Below are positions 46,610-57,120 of a stretch of 64,000 nt of DNA, in pieces. The stretch spans positions 1,579,430-1,643,429 of the forward strand of contig CM064667.1 in NCBI GenBank assembly GCA_032717465.1, in the 5' to 3' direction. The position numbers and the translations under genes were made by a program. This DNA comes from Coenobita brevimanus. Lineage: Eukaryota > Arthropoda > Malacostraca > Decapoda > Coenobitidae. The notes beneath the pieces were generated by a model that was not told the origin of the DNA, ran no database searches, and was given only the letters and a program-made list of their open reading frames with translations. Numbering within the stretch: the stretch's first letter is position 1; each line of letters starts with the position of its first letter.

Positions 46610-47800
46610 AAGTTCATGCCCCTTTAGTCTACAAGACACCCCGTAAACAATGTACCCGTACATAGTGTTGCGTCACGATATTATACATTTTCAATTTATT
46701 CGGTGCAACCAAAGCAATATAAGCACAGATTAGGATCTGCACAGATAACCCTGAGTTAACGGTCACTACTCTTACTTTCGACCTGTGATGGGCTGTGGAT
46801 CACTGAGGGTCCATATTAGTCAAGTGACCACCATCGGGATTTTTTTAATGTACCAGGGGTCACTGCTTCAGGATGAAACTTGTGTACTTGTCCCATATGG
46901 GAGAGTTCCCTGTCTCAGTGGAGTGAACGGAGCTAGGGCCTGATTGACTGCTGCCTACCTTTAAAAGCGCCAGGCAAGGATGCCGCACCACCCCTAAACA
47001 TCCACACTGTGCAGTCCCCTCATGTCTACAGGACACCCCGTAAACTTAACATAGCGTCACATCACGTCATTATATGTTTTTTTATTTACCCAAAGCAAAT
47101 GAGGTAATATACAGTAAGCACAGATTAGGATCTGCACAGATAACCCTGAGTTAACGGTCACTACTTTTACTTTCGACCTGTGATGGGATGTGGATCACCG
47201 AGGGTCCCTGTTAGTCAAGTGACCACCATTGGGATTTTTTTAATGTACCAGGGGTCACTGCTTCAGGATGAAACTTGTGTACTGTCCCACATGGGAGAGT
47301 TCCTTGTCTCAGTGGAGTGAACGGAGCTATTGCCTGATTGACTGCTGCCTACCTAAAAAGCGCCAGGGAAGGTTGCCGCACCACCCCTAAACATCCACTC
47401 TGTGCATTGCACATCCACACTGTGCACTGTGCAGTCCCCTTTTATCTAAGACACCCGTCCTATATACTTTCAATCTCCCCAGTGCAAAGAAAGCAATATA
47501 AGCACAGATTAGGATCTGCACAGATAACCCTGAGTTAATGGGTACTACTCTTACTTTCGACATGTGATGGGCTGTGGATCACTGAGGGTCCCTGTTAGTC
47601 AAGTGACCACCATCGGGATTTTTTAATGTACCAGGGGTCACTGCTTCAGGATGAAACTTGTGTACTTGTCCCACATGGGAGAGTTCCTTGTCTCAGTGGA
47701 GCAAACGGAGCTAGGGCCTGATTGACTGCTGCCTACCTTAAAAGCGCCAGGCAAGGCTGCTGCACCACCCCTAAACATCCACACTGTGCAGTGTGTAGCT
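46610..47800 (+). repeat. Three tandem units of about 390 bp in the CR1 3' UTR
   Basis: The marker GTGATGGGMTGTGGATCAC recurs at about 46785, 47180 and 47563 (periods about 395 and 383). Each unit also shares AGCACAGATTAGGATCTGCA, GGGGTCACTGCTTCAGGATG, AAAGCGCCAGG and a CCACACTGTGCAGT end. Units are about 90 percent alike by eye. They lie between the ORF2 end and the conserved CR1 3' terminus. Confidence 0.9.
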
Positions 47801-48205
47801 TCCACGTTATGTCCACAGACTTCCCATTAACTCAATGTAACCGGTTTATAATGTCATGCCGTAACTATTATTTTATTTGTTTACTTTCTCTTTCAGGTTA
47901 CTCTATCGGGTAGCTTATAGATAAAGTATTATAGAATGTGACTTTTCCTTTCCAGTGTTTCCTATAAAATTTCCATGTCAGTTTTTCCATGCTGCATGGT
48001 GGTTTTTCTAACTTTTTCCTGGAGGGTTTGGTGGTGGGGGGAGCCTTCTTGCTTTACTATCCTTATCCTTCAACATGTAGAGTTAGATCTTGTAGTCATA
48101 GTTTTCTCTAACAAGCAGCCTCGAAAGGACCGTAAGGTCTGTTGCTGTTTGCTTTCCTGTGTAATCCTGTGTGTAATCTCCCCGGGAATTATGATTTAGT
48201 TTCCC

Positions 48206-48582
48206 TGGGTAAGTGGAGGGTTGGATAGGGTGGGATTGGTGGGGGAGGGTGACTGCGCGACAGTGAGATTAGGGAGGGGGGGGAGGTGTGGGTGAGGGGC
48301 GGGGCTGGGGTGGTTGGGGAGGTGGGCGCGTCCGCGAGGTCCCCAGGGGGCGCAGGTGTTTCCGCCACGCCTACATTCTCGTGGATTTTAAAAACGGCCA
48401 TATTTATCAATTTGCCCATCTCTGCAATTCCTTTCGCATTTAAGTGTACACCATCTTGTCTAAAGAGGCTTGGCTTTTCAACAAATCTGTTCCAGACATC
48501 ATTGAAATATATGTTCTCTCTGGTACACATTTCCTTAAGGGCTCCATTAATTTCTACTACTCTGTTCCTGCAGTAAGATGTT
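48206..48582 (-). pseudogene. CR1 ORF1 esterase C-terminal fragment
   Basis: Minus-strand reading gives RVVEINGALKEMCTRENIYF, NDVWNRFVEKPSLFRQDGVHL and NAKGIAEMGKLI. This is the last SGNH block, here DGVH, of a CR1 ORF1 diverged from that at 42.7 kb, followed by a Pro/Thr/Ser-rich tail. Right beyond it (48578-48604) is a 27-bp stretch matching the CR1 endonuclease segment at 40434-40460 (TVGEHL), so the scrap is a rearranged chimera. It abuts the 3' end of the plus-strand CR1. Confidence 0.7.
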
Positions 48583-48811
48583 CACCCACAGTGAAGCTTG
48601 AGGCAGAAATGGACAAGGTTCGAGAGTCATGCGTCCGGGAATAGATAGAGACAGTTGGAGTGGACAAAAGGACAGACAGACAACGAGACAGAAACAGGAA
48701 CGGGATTGATGGTAACCTATATGGAAAGGCAATAAAACATTCTTTATAAAGTGGAGTAAGATTAAAGATTTATTTTAGTTTTAAAGGATAATACAGTAAT
48801 TGTAGTAGATT
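48583..48811. other. Anonymous sequence
   Basis: No recognised feature besides the endonuclease scrap noted for the preceding CR1 fragment. Confidence 0.4.
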
Positions 48812-48955
48812 CGGGCGGCCACCATCCACTCAGTCGATGTAGTGCAAACCTTCGGGTAACTCTGTATTCAACGACTAGCTAAATGTTTCCTTTTACTCTG
48901 GGAAGCCATTTTAATACATCACGTGGTAACCATACTGTACAACTAAATGACCATC
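48812..48955 (+). repeat. Dispersed repeat (copy 2)
   Basis: CCACCATCCACTCAGTCGATG, then GGGAAGCCATTTTAATAC and GTGGTAACCATACTGTACAA, parallel the blocks at 28224 and 56966 at moderate identity. Confidence 0.5.
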
Positions 48956-49165
48956 TGATTGCCTCTGCTAATGAAGTTGGAGGAGGTTATGTATTCACCT
49001 CTGTATGGTTGTCCACCATATAACTTATAGTTATTGATGGATTTAAGTGAAAGTTTGTGGATATGTAGGTTATGGGCCATGGAAACTATGATTAAATTTT
49101 GTTGGATCAGAGTTTTCTGGTATAGGTGTCGGGGGAGGTATGCGCTCTCAGAGTGCGCATAACTT
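48955..49165 (+). repeat. Dispersed repeat of GGAGGTTATGT...GGTATGCGCTCT type (copy a)
   Basis: It begins near GCCTCTGCTAATGAAG and GGAGGAGGTTATGTATTCAC and ends with GGGGGAGGTATGCGCTCTCA. A second copy is at 55870-56075. The opening and closing phrases resemble a short repeat that I recall being widespread in animal genomes; the class is uncertain. Confidence 0.5.
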
Positions 49166-49201
49166 GTAAAATGCGTAAAGGATCCCTGTTCGGATGATGT
49201 A

Positions 49202-49600
49202 CAGTCGTGGCCATAAATAATCACCTATACCCCTGTACCCCATGCCTCAGACTGGCTCCTTTATGCAAACGACAATTCACAATGGAGTAAGAGGGGCTGA
49301 GAGGGGAGAGGCCAGAGAGAGAAGGGCAGGTGGGTGGGGGGACGAATGATGGTGCTTGGGTGGAGTGAGGGAGGGGAGGGAGGGTAGGCAGGGGAGGGAG
49401 AATGAAATGCGAAGTTGTGGCCACATAATTGTCTATTTTCTTTCATTCAGGGCATCATATAAAGGAGTTACTATTCGGTAGATAAAGCTGAATTACACCT
49501 TGTATAGCGACGTCTGATATCTAGCTTTAGATTGGTGGTGATATCAAGGACTGGCTCGTGAGAGAAGTATACTGACGTGACATCAACATTTGTGCGGAGC
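49202..49600 (+). repeat. Left inverted-repeat arm
   Basis: Pairs with 52940-53338. An inner phrase TTGTGGCCACATAATTGTC echoes the outer terminus, so each arm may contain a second, nested end. Confidence 0.82.
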
Positions 49601-49817
49601 CAGATATTTGTGTTTATCCGTGTATTTTGACTTCAGACGCAGAATGGAATCTGGATGGCTTTGACTTCCGTAATGTTTGTGTAAGAAACGTCCTCACCCT
49701 TACATGGAATTAATTTTGGAACTAAATATTATATGCAACCCTTGACATGGCTGTGTCCACAGTAAATATGATCACCCTCGCGGTATACACTCCCTCTATA
49801 CAGTCACCCTCATGTCT

Positions 49818-52082
49818 ATCTATCTATCTATCTATATACCTAGGCTGCTTCCCCCAAGGAAAGGGAGGTAGCCGAGACAGGACGACTCACTCTCCATTTA
49901 CTCATCCATTCAAACACATTCATTCGCATCTTAGCCCCAAAGGGGAGAACGGACAGATCCTCACCGCATCACACCGCACAAGGGTCAACTGCGCAATGCA
50001 ATCAGTGACATCCGCAGCAGGGCCCGACAGCAGAACTGGTTTACCCCTGCCACATCATAACAGACCCATCCCCTTACCCGCACCTGACCTGACTAGCTGA
50101 TCAGACCAAATGCGGAAGAATATCCCCTCAGGGCTGCGTCATCACTTATTCATTCACAGTTTCTCTCCATTTATTTCTGTCACGCACAGCCACTCTTCCT
50201 TGCTCAACAGACATCCCTCTCGCATCCAGCGCTCTCTTCACACTGTCCATCCATCCTATTCGTGGTCTCCCTCTCAGCCTTACACCTCTCACATCAGATC
50301 TAGTTATCTTTTTCACCAATCGTTCATTATCCATTCTCTCCATATGCCCAAACCATTGCAACACCCTCTGCTCAACTCTACCAGCCATCTCCCGAACAAC
50401 TCCAGTTCTCCTTCGCACTTCATCATTTCGCACTCGATCCATACGAGTCACTACTCCTCAGACATCTCATCTCCATTACATTCAAACTTTTCCTCTCTGC
50501 TACACCCACATTCCATGTTTCAGCCCCATATAATGCAGTCGGTACCACAACACCCTCATACAGCCTTCTCTACATCCATTCTAAGCGAACGACATTTAAA
50601 CACTTTTTTCATTCCTCCCAGCACCTTTCCTACTTCATTTATTCTAAACTTCACTTCTGCATCTATTCTTCCATCCACAGCAACATGTGACCCAAGATAT
50701 TTAAAACAATCTACCTCCTCAAGCAACTCACCATTCAAAACTATATTCATCCCCCTACCATCTATCAACCTCGTACATTTCATCACTTTACTCTTATTCT
50801 CATTTACTTTCAATTTCCTCCTTTCACACACCCTTCCAAACTCCTCTACCAACTGTCTCAATCTCTCCTCTGAATCAGTCACCAGTGCAGTATCATCTGC
50901 AAACAGCAGCTGCTTCAGATTCCACTCTCCTCCATCAACATTTACCAGACTCAGACCACCTAAAACTCTTGCATTCACCTCCCTTACAACACCATCCATG
51001 TAAATATTAAACAACCAAGGCGACATCACACATCCCTGTCGCAGCCCCACTCTCACGGGAAACCAATCACTCACAGCATTTCCCACTCTTACACACGCTT
51101 TACTATTTACATAAAAACTTTTCACCCCTTTTAGTAACCTACCATCAAGTCCATATAATCTTAAAACAGTCCACAAAGCCTCCCTATCAATTCTATCATA
51201 CGCTTTCTCTAAATCCATAAATGCCCAAAACACATCCTTGCCTTTCGCTAAATACTATTCACACACTTGTCTCACAGCAAACACCTGATCAACGCATCCC
51301 CTCCCTCTCCTAAAGCCACACTGCTCATCACTAATCACTCCCTCTGTACCCTCTCTAACTCTCATAATTAACACTCTACCATACACTTTACCTACAACAC
51401 TCAACAGACTTATACCCCTAAAGCTAGTACATTCATACTTATCACCCTTGCCTTTATACAACGGGACCACACAAGCACTTGCCCAGTCAATTGGCACCAT
51501 ACCTTTCTCAAAGCACACATTCAACAGTCTTACTAACCAGTCAACAATAGTCACTCCACCACCCTTCAGGCATTCCACAGCACACCCATCCATACCTGCA
51601 GCTTTCCCTGTTTTCATATCCTTTACTGCCTTCTCCACTTCTTCCTTCGTGATCAAAGAATCATTCAACTCTCCCAACACATTTATTCCTTGCACCCTTC
51701 CATCCGCCACAATCTCAGCCACCCTTTCCTCCTCTACATTTAACAATCTTTCAAAATACTCTGCCCATCTCTTCCTTACTGCATCCATCTCAATTAACAT
51801 CCTCCCATCCTCTGCTTTTACTCGTTCTTCCTTCCCAGACTCTCCCTTTCGCACCCTTTTCACCTCCTTCCAAAACATTTTCTTATTCTGTTGAAAATTC
51901 TCTGTCAGCCGCCTACCCCACCTCTCATCTGCTGCCACTTTAGCATCACGCACAGCCCTTCTCGCTCTATTCCTCTTCTCCTTATACCTTTCATATGACA
52001 TCTCATCCTTCCTCTGCAGCCACAATTCATATGCCCGTCTCTTCTCAGCCACAGCCATACTTACTTCCTCGCACCACCCTCA
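49818..52082 (-). mobile_element. RTE-like LINE, 5'-truncated, minus strand
   Basis: The coding part runs from 52082 (already inside ORF2, WWCEEVSMAVAEKRRAYELW) to the stop at 50146. A 3' UTR of about 330 bp follows, ending in a (TAGA)n tail at about 49818-49842. The endonuclease is missing, consistent with 5' truncation on insertion. It lies within the inverted-repeat element at 49202-53338 and is relatively intact (one stop, two frameshifts). Clade assignment is by motif memory. Confidence 0.75.
50146..52058 (-). pseudogene. RTE-like reverse transcriptase, lightly broken
   Basis: Segment 51255-52058: KTGKAAGMDGCAVECLKGGG, ACVVPLYKGKGDKYECTSFR, GISLLSVVGKVYGRVL, DEQCGFRRGRGCVDQVFAVR. Then a TAG at about 51254, and segment 50556-51233: WAFMDLEKAYDRIDREALW (first catalytic Asp), GLRQGCVMSPWLFNIYMDGV, LLFADDTALVTDSEE (catalytic Asp pair intact) and CFKYLGSHVA. 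After a frameshift comes LYEGVVVPTALYGAETWNVG, a second frameshift near 50455, and the C-terminal RMDRVRNDEVRRRTGV, WFGHMERMDNERLVK and RGRPRIGWMDSVKRAL. The domain order and the WFGH...GRPR C-terminal region fit RTE-like LINEs. It would copy its RNA at a nicked target if whole. Confidence 0.85.
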
Positions 52083-52542
52083 TGTAAATTCAATAATTAT
52101 TTAATGACATCTCTATATGAAAAGGCTATTTAGAATAAATGTGCATAAAAGGTAAATAAATTTGATGTCTGTGCTCATGGGTGGATATAGTACCGGTATC
52201 TCTCATTACCTGTTAGAGGGAAAATGAAGCAAACTCCTTCCCAAACTCCCAAAGTATATCTGTGTCAATGTTTACCGACACTGGTCAAGCCAAAGCAACC
52301 AGGAAAGCCTTAGTAAGTAGTCCAGTGGCCTCATGCCTTAAAAACCTCATGCAGACGTCGCGGCACCGGGAAAACAATGTTGTTGATGGTTACCTGGTTT
52401 CGTCTGAACAGCTCCTACTCGTCTTTGGTGTGCTGGAGGAGGCGGACCCGTGTCTTCTTTCTCTGGCTTCCACGCATAAGGTGACCAGATTTATTGGAGC
52501 TAAAAGCGGGACATTGTCACGTGTGTGTGTGTATATATATAA

Positions 52543-52581
<39 letters not shown>

Positions 52582-52939
52582 TATATACACTGACTTAAAT
52601 GCGAGTGACAGCGACGGCTGCCACGCAACACCTCACCCTGAGGCTGCTAATTAAACACTAATGTCTCAAACGAACTCCAATGACCAATATACAGTACGGT
52701 ACGGTGAATGGGCCGACTAAAGTTAGCAGTTAGTATGACAGATTTTATATTAACAATTCGGTATTTCATTTGGTTTGGATTAAGCATAATTTTCTAAAAG
52801 CGCGATATTTTAGATAATTTGCAAAACAGCAGGACGTTTTACTCACAATTAAAAAGCGGGACAGATGAAAAAAAAAAAAAAAGGCGAGACTGTCCCGCCT
52901 TATCCACGTGTTGACAGTCTGGGCCAACTCAGTCTCGAT
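52083..52939. other. Interior of the inverted-repeat element, anonymous
   Basis: No gene seen. A short compound (TA)(GA) tract lies at 52534-52586. AAAGCGGGAC recurs near 52502 and 52853, and an inverse GTCCCGCC lies near 52894, possibly a relic of another transposon end. Confidence 0.45.
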
Positions 52940-53338
52940 GGCTCTGCACTAATAATTGACCTGTCACGTCAGTATACTTCTCTCACGAACCAGTCCTTGA
53001 TATCACCACCTATCTAAAGCTTGTTATCTGACGTCGCTATACAAGGTGTAATGCAGCTTTATGTACCGAATAGTAACTCCTTTATATGATGCCGTGAATG
53101 AAAGAAAATAGACAATTATGTGGCCACAACTTCGCATTTCATTCTCCCTCCCCTGCCTACCCTCCCTCCCCTCCCTCACTCCACCCAAGCACCATCATTC
53201 GTCCCCCCACCCACCTGCCCTTCTCTTTCTGGCCTCTCCTCTCAGCCCCTCTTACTCAAGTGTGACTTGAAGCTCATAAAGCAGCAAGTCTGAGGCAAGG
53301 GGTACAGTAATATAGGTGATTAATTATGGCCACGAATG
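52940..53338 (-). repeat. Right inverted-repeat arm
   Basis: Inverted copy of 49202-49600, with a few substitutions and small indels. Confidence 0.82.
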
Positions 53339-53340
53339 TA

Positions 53341-53783
53341 CATACGTAAGGGTTTCCATATGGGATGTGGTTGGGGTTCAGTGCTTACATAATACAAGTA
53401 CCACTAAGGGGAGAGCGAGGCTGGTCACTCCTGCCTTATTCATGCAGTGCTTCAGTGCCTGGACTGAGTACTGTAGACTCGGACCTTTACTGACCTGATG
53501 GAGCAAAATGGGAATGGATGATAGATGGATCGATAGATAAATAGGTACCGGTAGCCTAAATACATTTTGTCCAATAAATGTTTTATTTTGCAGTTTTTAT
53601 GATGAATATTCCGCTGAATAAAACCGCTCTGCTCCATCTCACTTCATCTTTTACATTTTGTGCTAAATTTCTCTACACTACATTTTTTTTCCTCCTCCTT
53701 CTCCTCCCGATACCCCGTAGCTGTCAGGGTCCACAGTACACACTAGACCTTTCACTGCGATTTATAGGAGCTCAGTTGTAACC

Positions 53784-53863
<80 letters not shown>

Positions 53864-55229
53864 CTAGATAGGTATATATATAGGGAGAGATATAAAAACC
53901 GCATACCGTACTTTTTACTGAAGCTCTGTTAGACTATGTTCACCATTCGACAGTTTATATGGCCAGTGTTATCCTAGTTATAAATTATTGTTAACAAAAA
54001 TAATTTCCTTCTGCGGTAAACAGTGCAAAGGTAGAGCAGAGTGTGGAAGATGCGTCGGTGATTCAACATTATTTTTTAGTATGTTTCCTCATTGTAGAAA
54101 TACTAATGGATTAAGGTATTTTCTTCATTAACTGCACCACCTACAGATGGAGAAGCCAGGCTCAGGGGAGAGGAGGAGTGGTGGGATGGGGTAAAGAAGG
54201 ACGGGCTTTTTATTCCAGCCCACCTTTTCCTTCTTCTTCTTCTTCTTTTTTATCTTCATTCTCTAAGAACGAAGGTCTTTCTGCTCCAGTCCACCTCTTC
54301 CCCTTGTTTCTTACATTCATTCTCTAAGAACGAAGCTATTTATCTTCTTCACTCCCCAACTTCTTTACACTTCCCCTTCCCCTCCCCCGTGCCCCACTGA
54401 ATGGCCTTGCCATTAGTGAGTGGTGCGGTTAATGAGGAAACAGATAAACACGTTGATCCATTCTAGTCAATCCCAGTGACTCTTACGCACGTCACCATCA
54501 GCAGTTACATAAACGGTGTGGGCCATTATTTTTCACCAACAGAGCACAGTCTCACACAGCAATTGTCCATTTACACTTCTGCGGTCCCAGACGAATGAAA
54601 CTTATATGTCTTTTTTATAGTTTAGCAAAAGTTCTTTTGGTTCTGAAACTGCTACGAAACGGTGCAAAGGAACAGTCAAAGCGAGAGTTCGATCCATTTG
54701 ATTATTGTAGATTAGGTTAGCAAGATGCCTTTCTGTTTCGACTCGATTCGGGACGGTAGTGTGGATCTGTCAGCGGGATCTATACCTGTGTAGGGGTAAC
54801 CCCATCCACACTATAGCCTCAGTGCCCACAACAAAGCATACGGGACTCTGCAGCCATGAATGGAAGGTTGCCAGCAACCTTCTGTGTCTTGCTCTACATA
54901 TTTCTACATATTTCTCGTTACCCCCAAATGACTGAGAGTATCCTTCCATCTCATACACTTTTCTGTGTGATTCATATTACCACAAAAATAGTTCATATTC
55001 CGTAAAACATTTCATCGCCACTACCGGCAGAGAAATGTCAGCTAACGTTTGCTCAAGGCCGTATACGGTTTCCAGTCACCGATATTTTGGCCAGCCTCTT
55101 CCAGGAAACACTATATGGCTGGCATCTGGTGTGATCAGTGCGCCTGGGTGGTCGACTTGCAATTATGTATTCAGTTCACCAGCACTTTTTTTGTTTCCCT
55201 CTTGTTATCCAGTGTGAGAGCTGAAACGT
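53341..55229. other. Anonymous sequence with a CT/CA microsatellite
   Basis: (CT)n(CA)n at about 53790-53862. A phrase of about 75 bp ending TTCATTCTCTAAGAACGAAG is duplicated at 54240-54340. No gene recognised. Confidence 0.5.
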
Positions 55230-55450
55230 GAGGAACGGTGTTAGTGTGGGGGGGGGGGATGTATGGTGGTGTATTCAGGACTTCCTTTGCCACAGACAAC
55301 GTGAGGAACGTTTTGTGTGTGTGTGTGTGTGTGTGGGTGTGTGTGTGTGTTGGGGGGGGGGATATTTGGGCGTGTTGGGGGAGATCGGTTAGTGGTTGTG
55401 GTGGTGGCGACGGGGGCGTATCCAACACTCCACCACACATATCACACACC
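55230..55450. repeat. G-rich duplicated tract with GT microsatellite
   Basis: ACGTGAGGAACGKT followed by a GT/G run occurs twice (55228 and 55300). Poly-G runs lie at about 55248-55258 and 55353-55361. Confidence 0.65.
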
Positions 55451-55869
55451 TTGCAGCTGGACCCACACATGCCGCGGTGGGATGTGTGGTGGCGTATGTA
55501 CTGCACGGTTTGGAAGTTGCACGGGAAGGCTAAGAAAGACATATTTCTCTGAATGACTTTAGCTGCGTTTCATGACTCCCAAAACTGTACAGAATTCATA
55601 CGTTTATTTTTATGTTTTGCATTCATAGTATAGGTATTTAAATATTGTTTCGTAAGTATTAAATTTAGTATTGCTGAACTCTTAATATTCCATTCATTGT
55701 GTACCGTGTATACCAGTTACGTATTTTCATATTAAGTGGTGAACCCTGCAGCTTCTCACGTTTCATCGTTTAGATTGGATTTAACAGAGATAAAAAAGTG
55801 TTGCGAATTGAATGCTTAATTGCAGGTCGACCACACACGCTGTCTAATCACGCCAGATTCCAAACGTCT

Positions 55870-56190
55870 ACTGTTTCCAGGAAGTTGGACGAAGGTTATG
55901 TAATCACCCGTGCCAGTTTGTGTACAAAATAGCTCAGTCAAATCTGGTGGATAGGTGGCAGTAGGTGAAGGAAGTTTTTAGAATTTAGGTTGATCTGGAT
56001 CCGGATACAGGAATAAATGATAAATTTTATTGACGTTGACCGAGGTATGTGCTCTCCGATAATGTGAAACAGGGCAAGGCCATGCAATTAAACAACTGTG
56101 TGAGACAGTAAAAGTATTCGTCTGGTAGGAGAAAGGAATAGCAGCAGTAAATCGTAAGTTTGATATGCGTCGGCGAAGGTATGTGTTCTC
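55870..56190 (+). repeat. Dispersed repeat of GAAGGTTATGT...GGTATGTGCTCT type (copy b)
   Basis: GGACGAAGGTTATGTAATCAC, GATCTGGATCCGGATACAGG and GACCGAGGTATGTGCTCTCC parallel the copy at 48955. A second closing phrase CGGCGAAGGTATGTGTTCTC at about 56168 suggests a nested or duplicated end. Confidence 0.5.
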
Positions 56191-56965
56191 TGATTGCACT
56201 GTTGTTTGTTTAATTATCAGTCGACTTATCATTTTTCTTGAGCCAGATGTTTAATTTTCTGTCAATTGAATGCAGCCCTCACATATTCCATAATAGTCCC
56301 ATTTCTTTTGCTCCTACTTCCTTCCCCCCCCCACATATGCTGTGTCAAAATTCACACCCATTACACTGTGTAGACCCTAACACATCATGCAGTCATCTTG
56401 TAGTCGCTTCTACACCCATACAGCTGGTTTGCGTCAAGGTCTTCAGTAGCATCAGTTACCTTTCTTTCCTGTCTGCCTACTTTCAACTTCTGATGAGCAA
56501 TATGGCACCTCTTTTTCTGTTGCTGCACGAAAGAACGTTGCTGCAACTCTTTCACCGTTTAAGCTTTGTCTCGATTATCCTGCACATCACACTAAGAACC
56601 ACCTTCTCCTTCAAGTAGCAAATTCATCTCTTTAGTCTTGTCTACATTTACTTGATATCAGTCAGTCAGATATCTCACAAAACTTTCAACCAGTCTACAA
56701 AGATCCTGTTAACGCTAACCTCATATATCCGATGACGTAATTTTCACCACATTATTGCTACTTCAAGTCGATTTTATTAAGACAGAGATAAATTGTTGAA
56801 GCTGGAGTAGGAGGCATGGTGTTGTGGTGGTAGTGGTGCGTGTGGCAGTGGTAGTGGTGTTGTGGTGGTAGTGGTGTTGTGGTGGTAGTGGTGAGACTGG
56901 TGGTAGATGGATATACGGCTATTCATTTTTGCATTATTATAATACTGTTTGTGATTGGTGAGGGC
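56191..56965. other. Anonymous sequence
   Basis: No gene recognised. A GTGGTGGTA-type tract lies at about 56817-56900. On the minus strand near 56640-56600 a faint NVDKTKEMN phrase could be a very old RT scrap, but it is too short to call. Confidence 0.45.
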
Positions 56966-57120
56966 ATCAACCTTCACTTACTTGATGCAGTGATACTTTT
57001 AGATGATTCTACACTGAATGACAAGCCATATGGTTTTCTTTAACCCAGGAAACCATTTTGTACTGGGTTGATGATAACCACATGACCACAGATGGACGCC
57101 TGATGGTGTTCATTTAGGAT
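56966..57120 (+). repeat. Dispersed repeat (copy 3)
   Basis: CTTCACTTACTTGATGCAGTG, TGAATGACAAGCCATATGGT, CAGGAAACCATTTTGTACTG and AACCACATGACC match the blocks of copies 1 and 2 in the same order. Confidence 0.5.

Larger units (their letters stand above)
41667..48185 (+). mobile_element. CR1-type LINE, near full length, plus strand
   Basis: The layout, left to right, is: a tandemly duplicated 5' UTR (41667-42480), ORF1 with zinc-finger-like start and esterase domain (42514-43512), ORF2 with endonuclease and RT (43513-46540), an unusually long 3' UTR containing three units of about 390 bp (46610-47800), and a terminal segment homologous to the 3' end of the CR1 at 37.86 kb, finishing in TGTGTAATCCTGTGTGTAAT. 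ORF2 is interrupted by a 5S-derived SINE at 44952-45184. Frameshifts in both ORFs make it inactive. Confidence 0.82.
49202..53338. mobile_element. Tc1/mariner-like element with about 400-bp inverted repeats, carrying a LINE
   Basis: The outer ends are CAGTCGTGGCCATAAATAAT (left) and, inverted, CATTCGTGGCCATAATTAAT (right). Both are flanked by TA (49200-49201 and 53339-53340). Inverted-repeat arms at about 49202-49600 and 52940-53338 are near-identical over most of their length, including the purine-rich GAGGGAGGGGAGGGAGGGT segment and GATATCAAGGACTGG. The interior has no transposase; it holds an RTE-like LINE (49818-52082) and anonymous DNA. The CAGT...GGCCA form of the ends suggests Tc1-like ancestry. 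Arms could fold into a long hairpin. Confidence 0.75.

Noticed and set aside
50110..51003. A 297-codon plus-strand open frame
   Set aside because: Antisense of the RTE-like reverse transcriptase.
56590..56650. A reverse-transcriptase scrap (NVDKTKEMN on the minus strand)
   Set aside because: Too short, with no neighbouring motifs in any frame.
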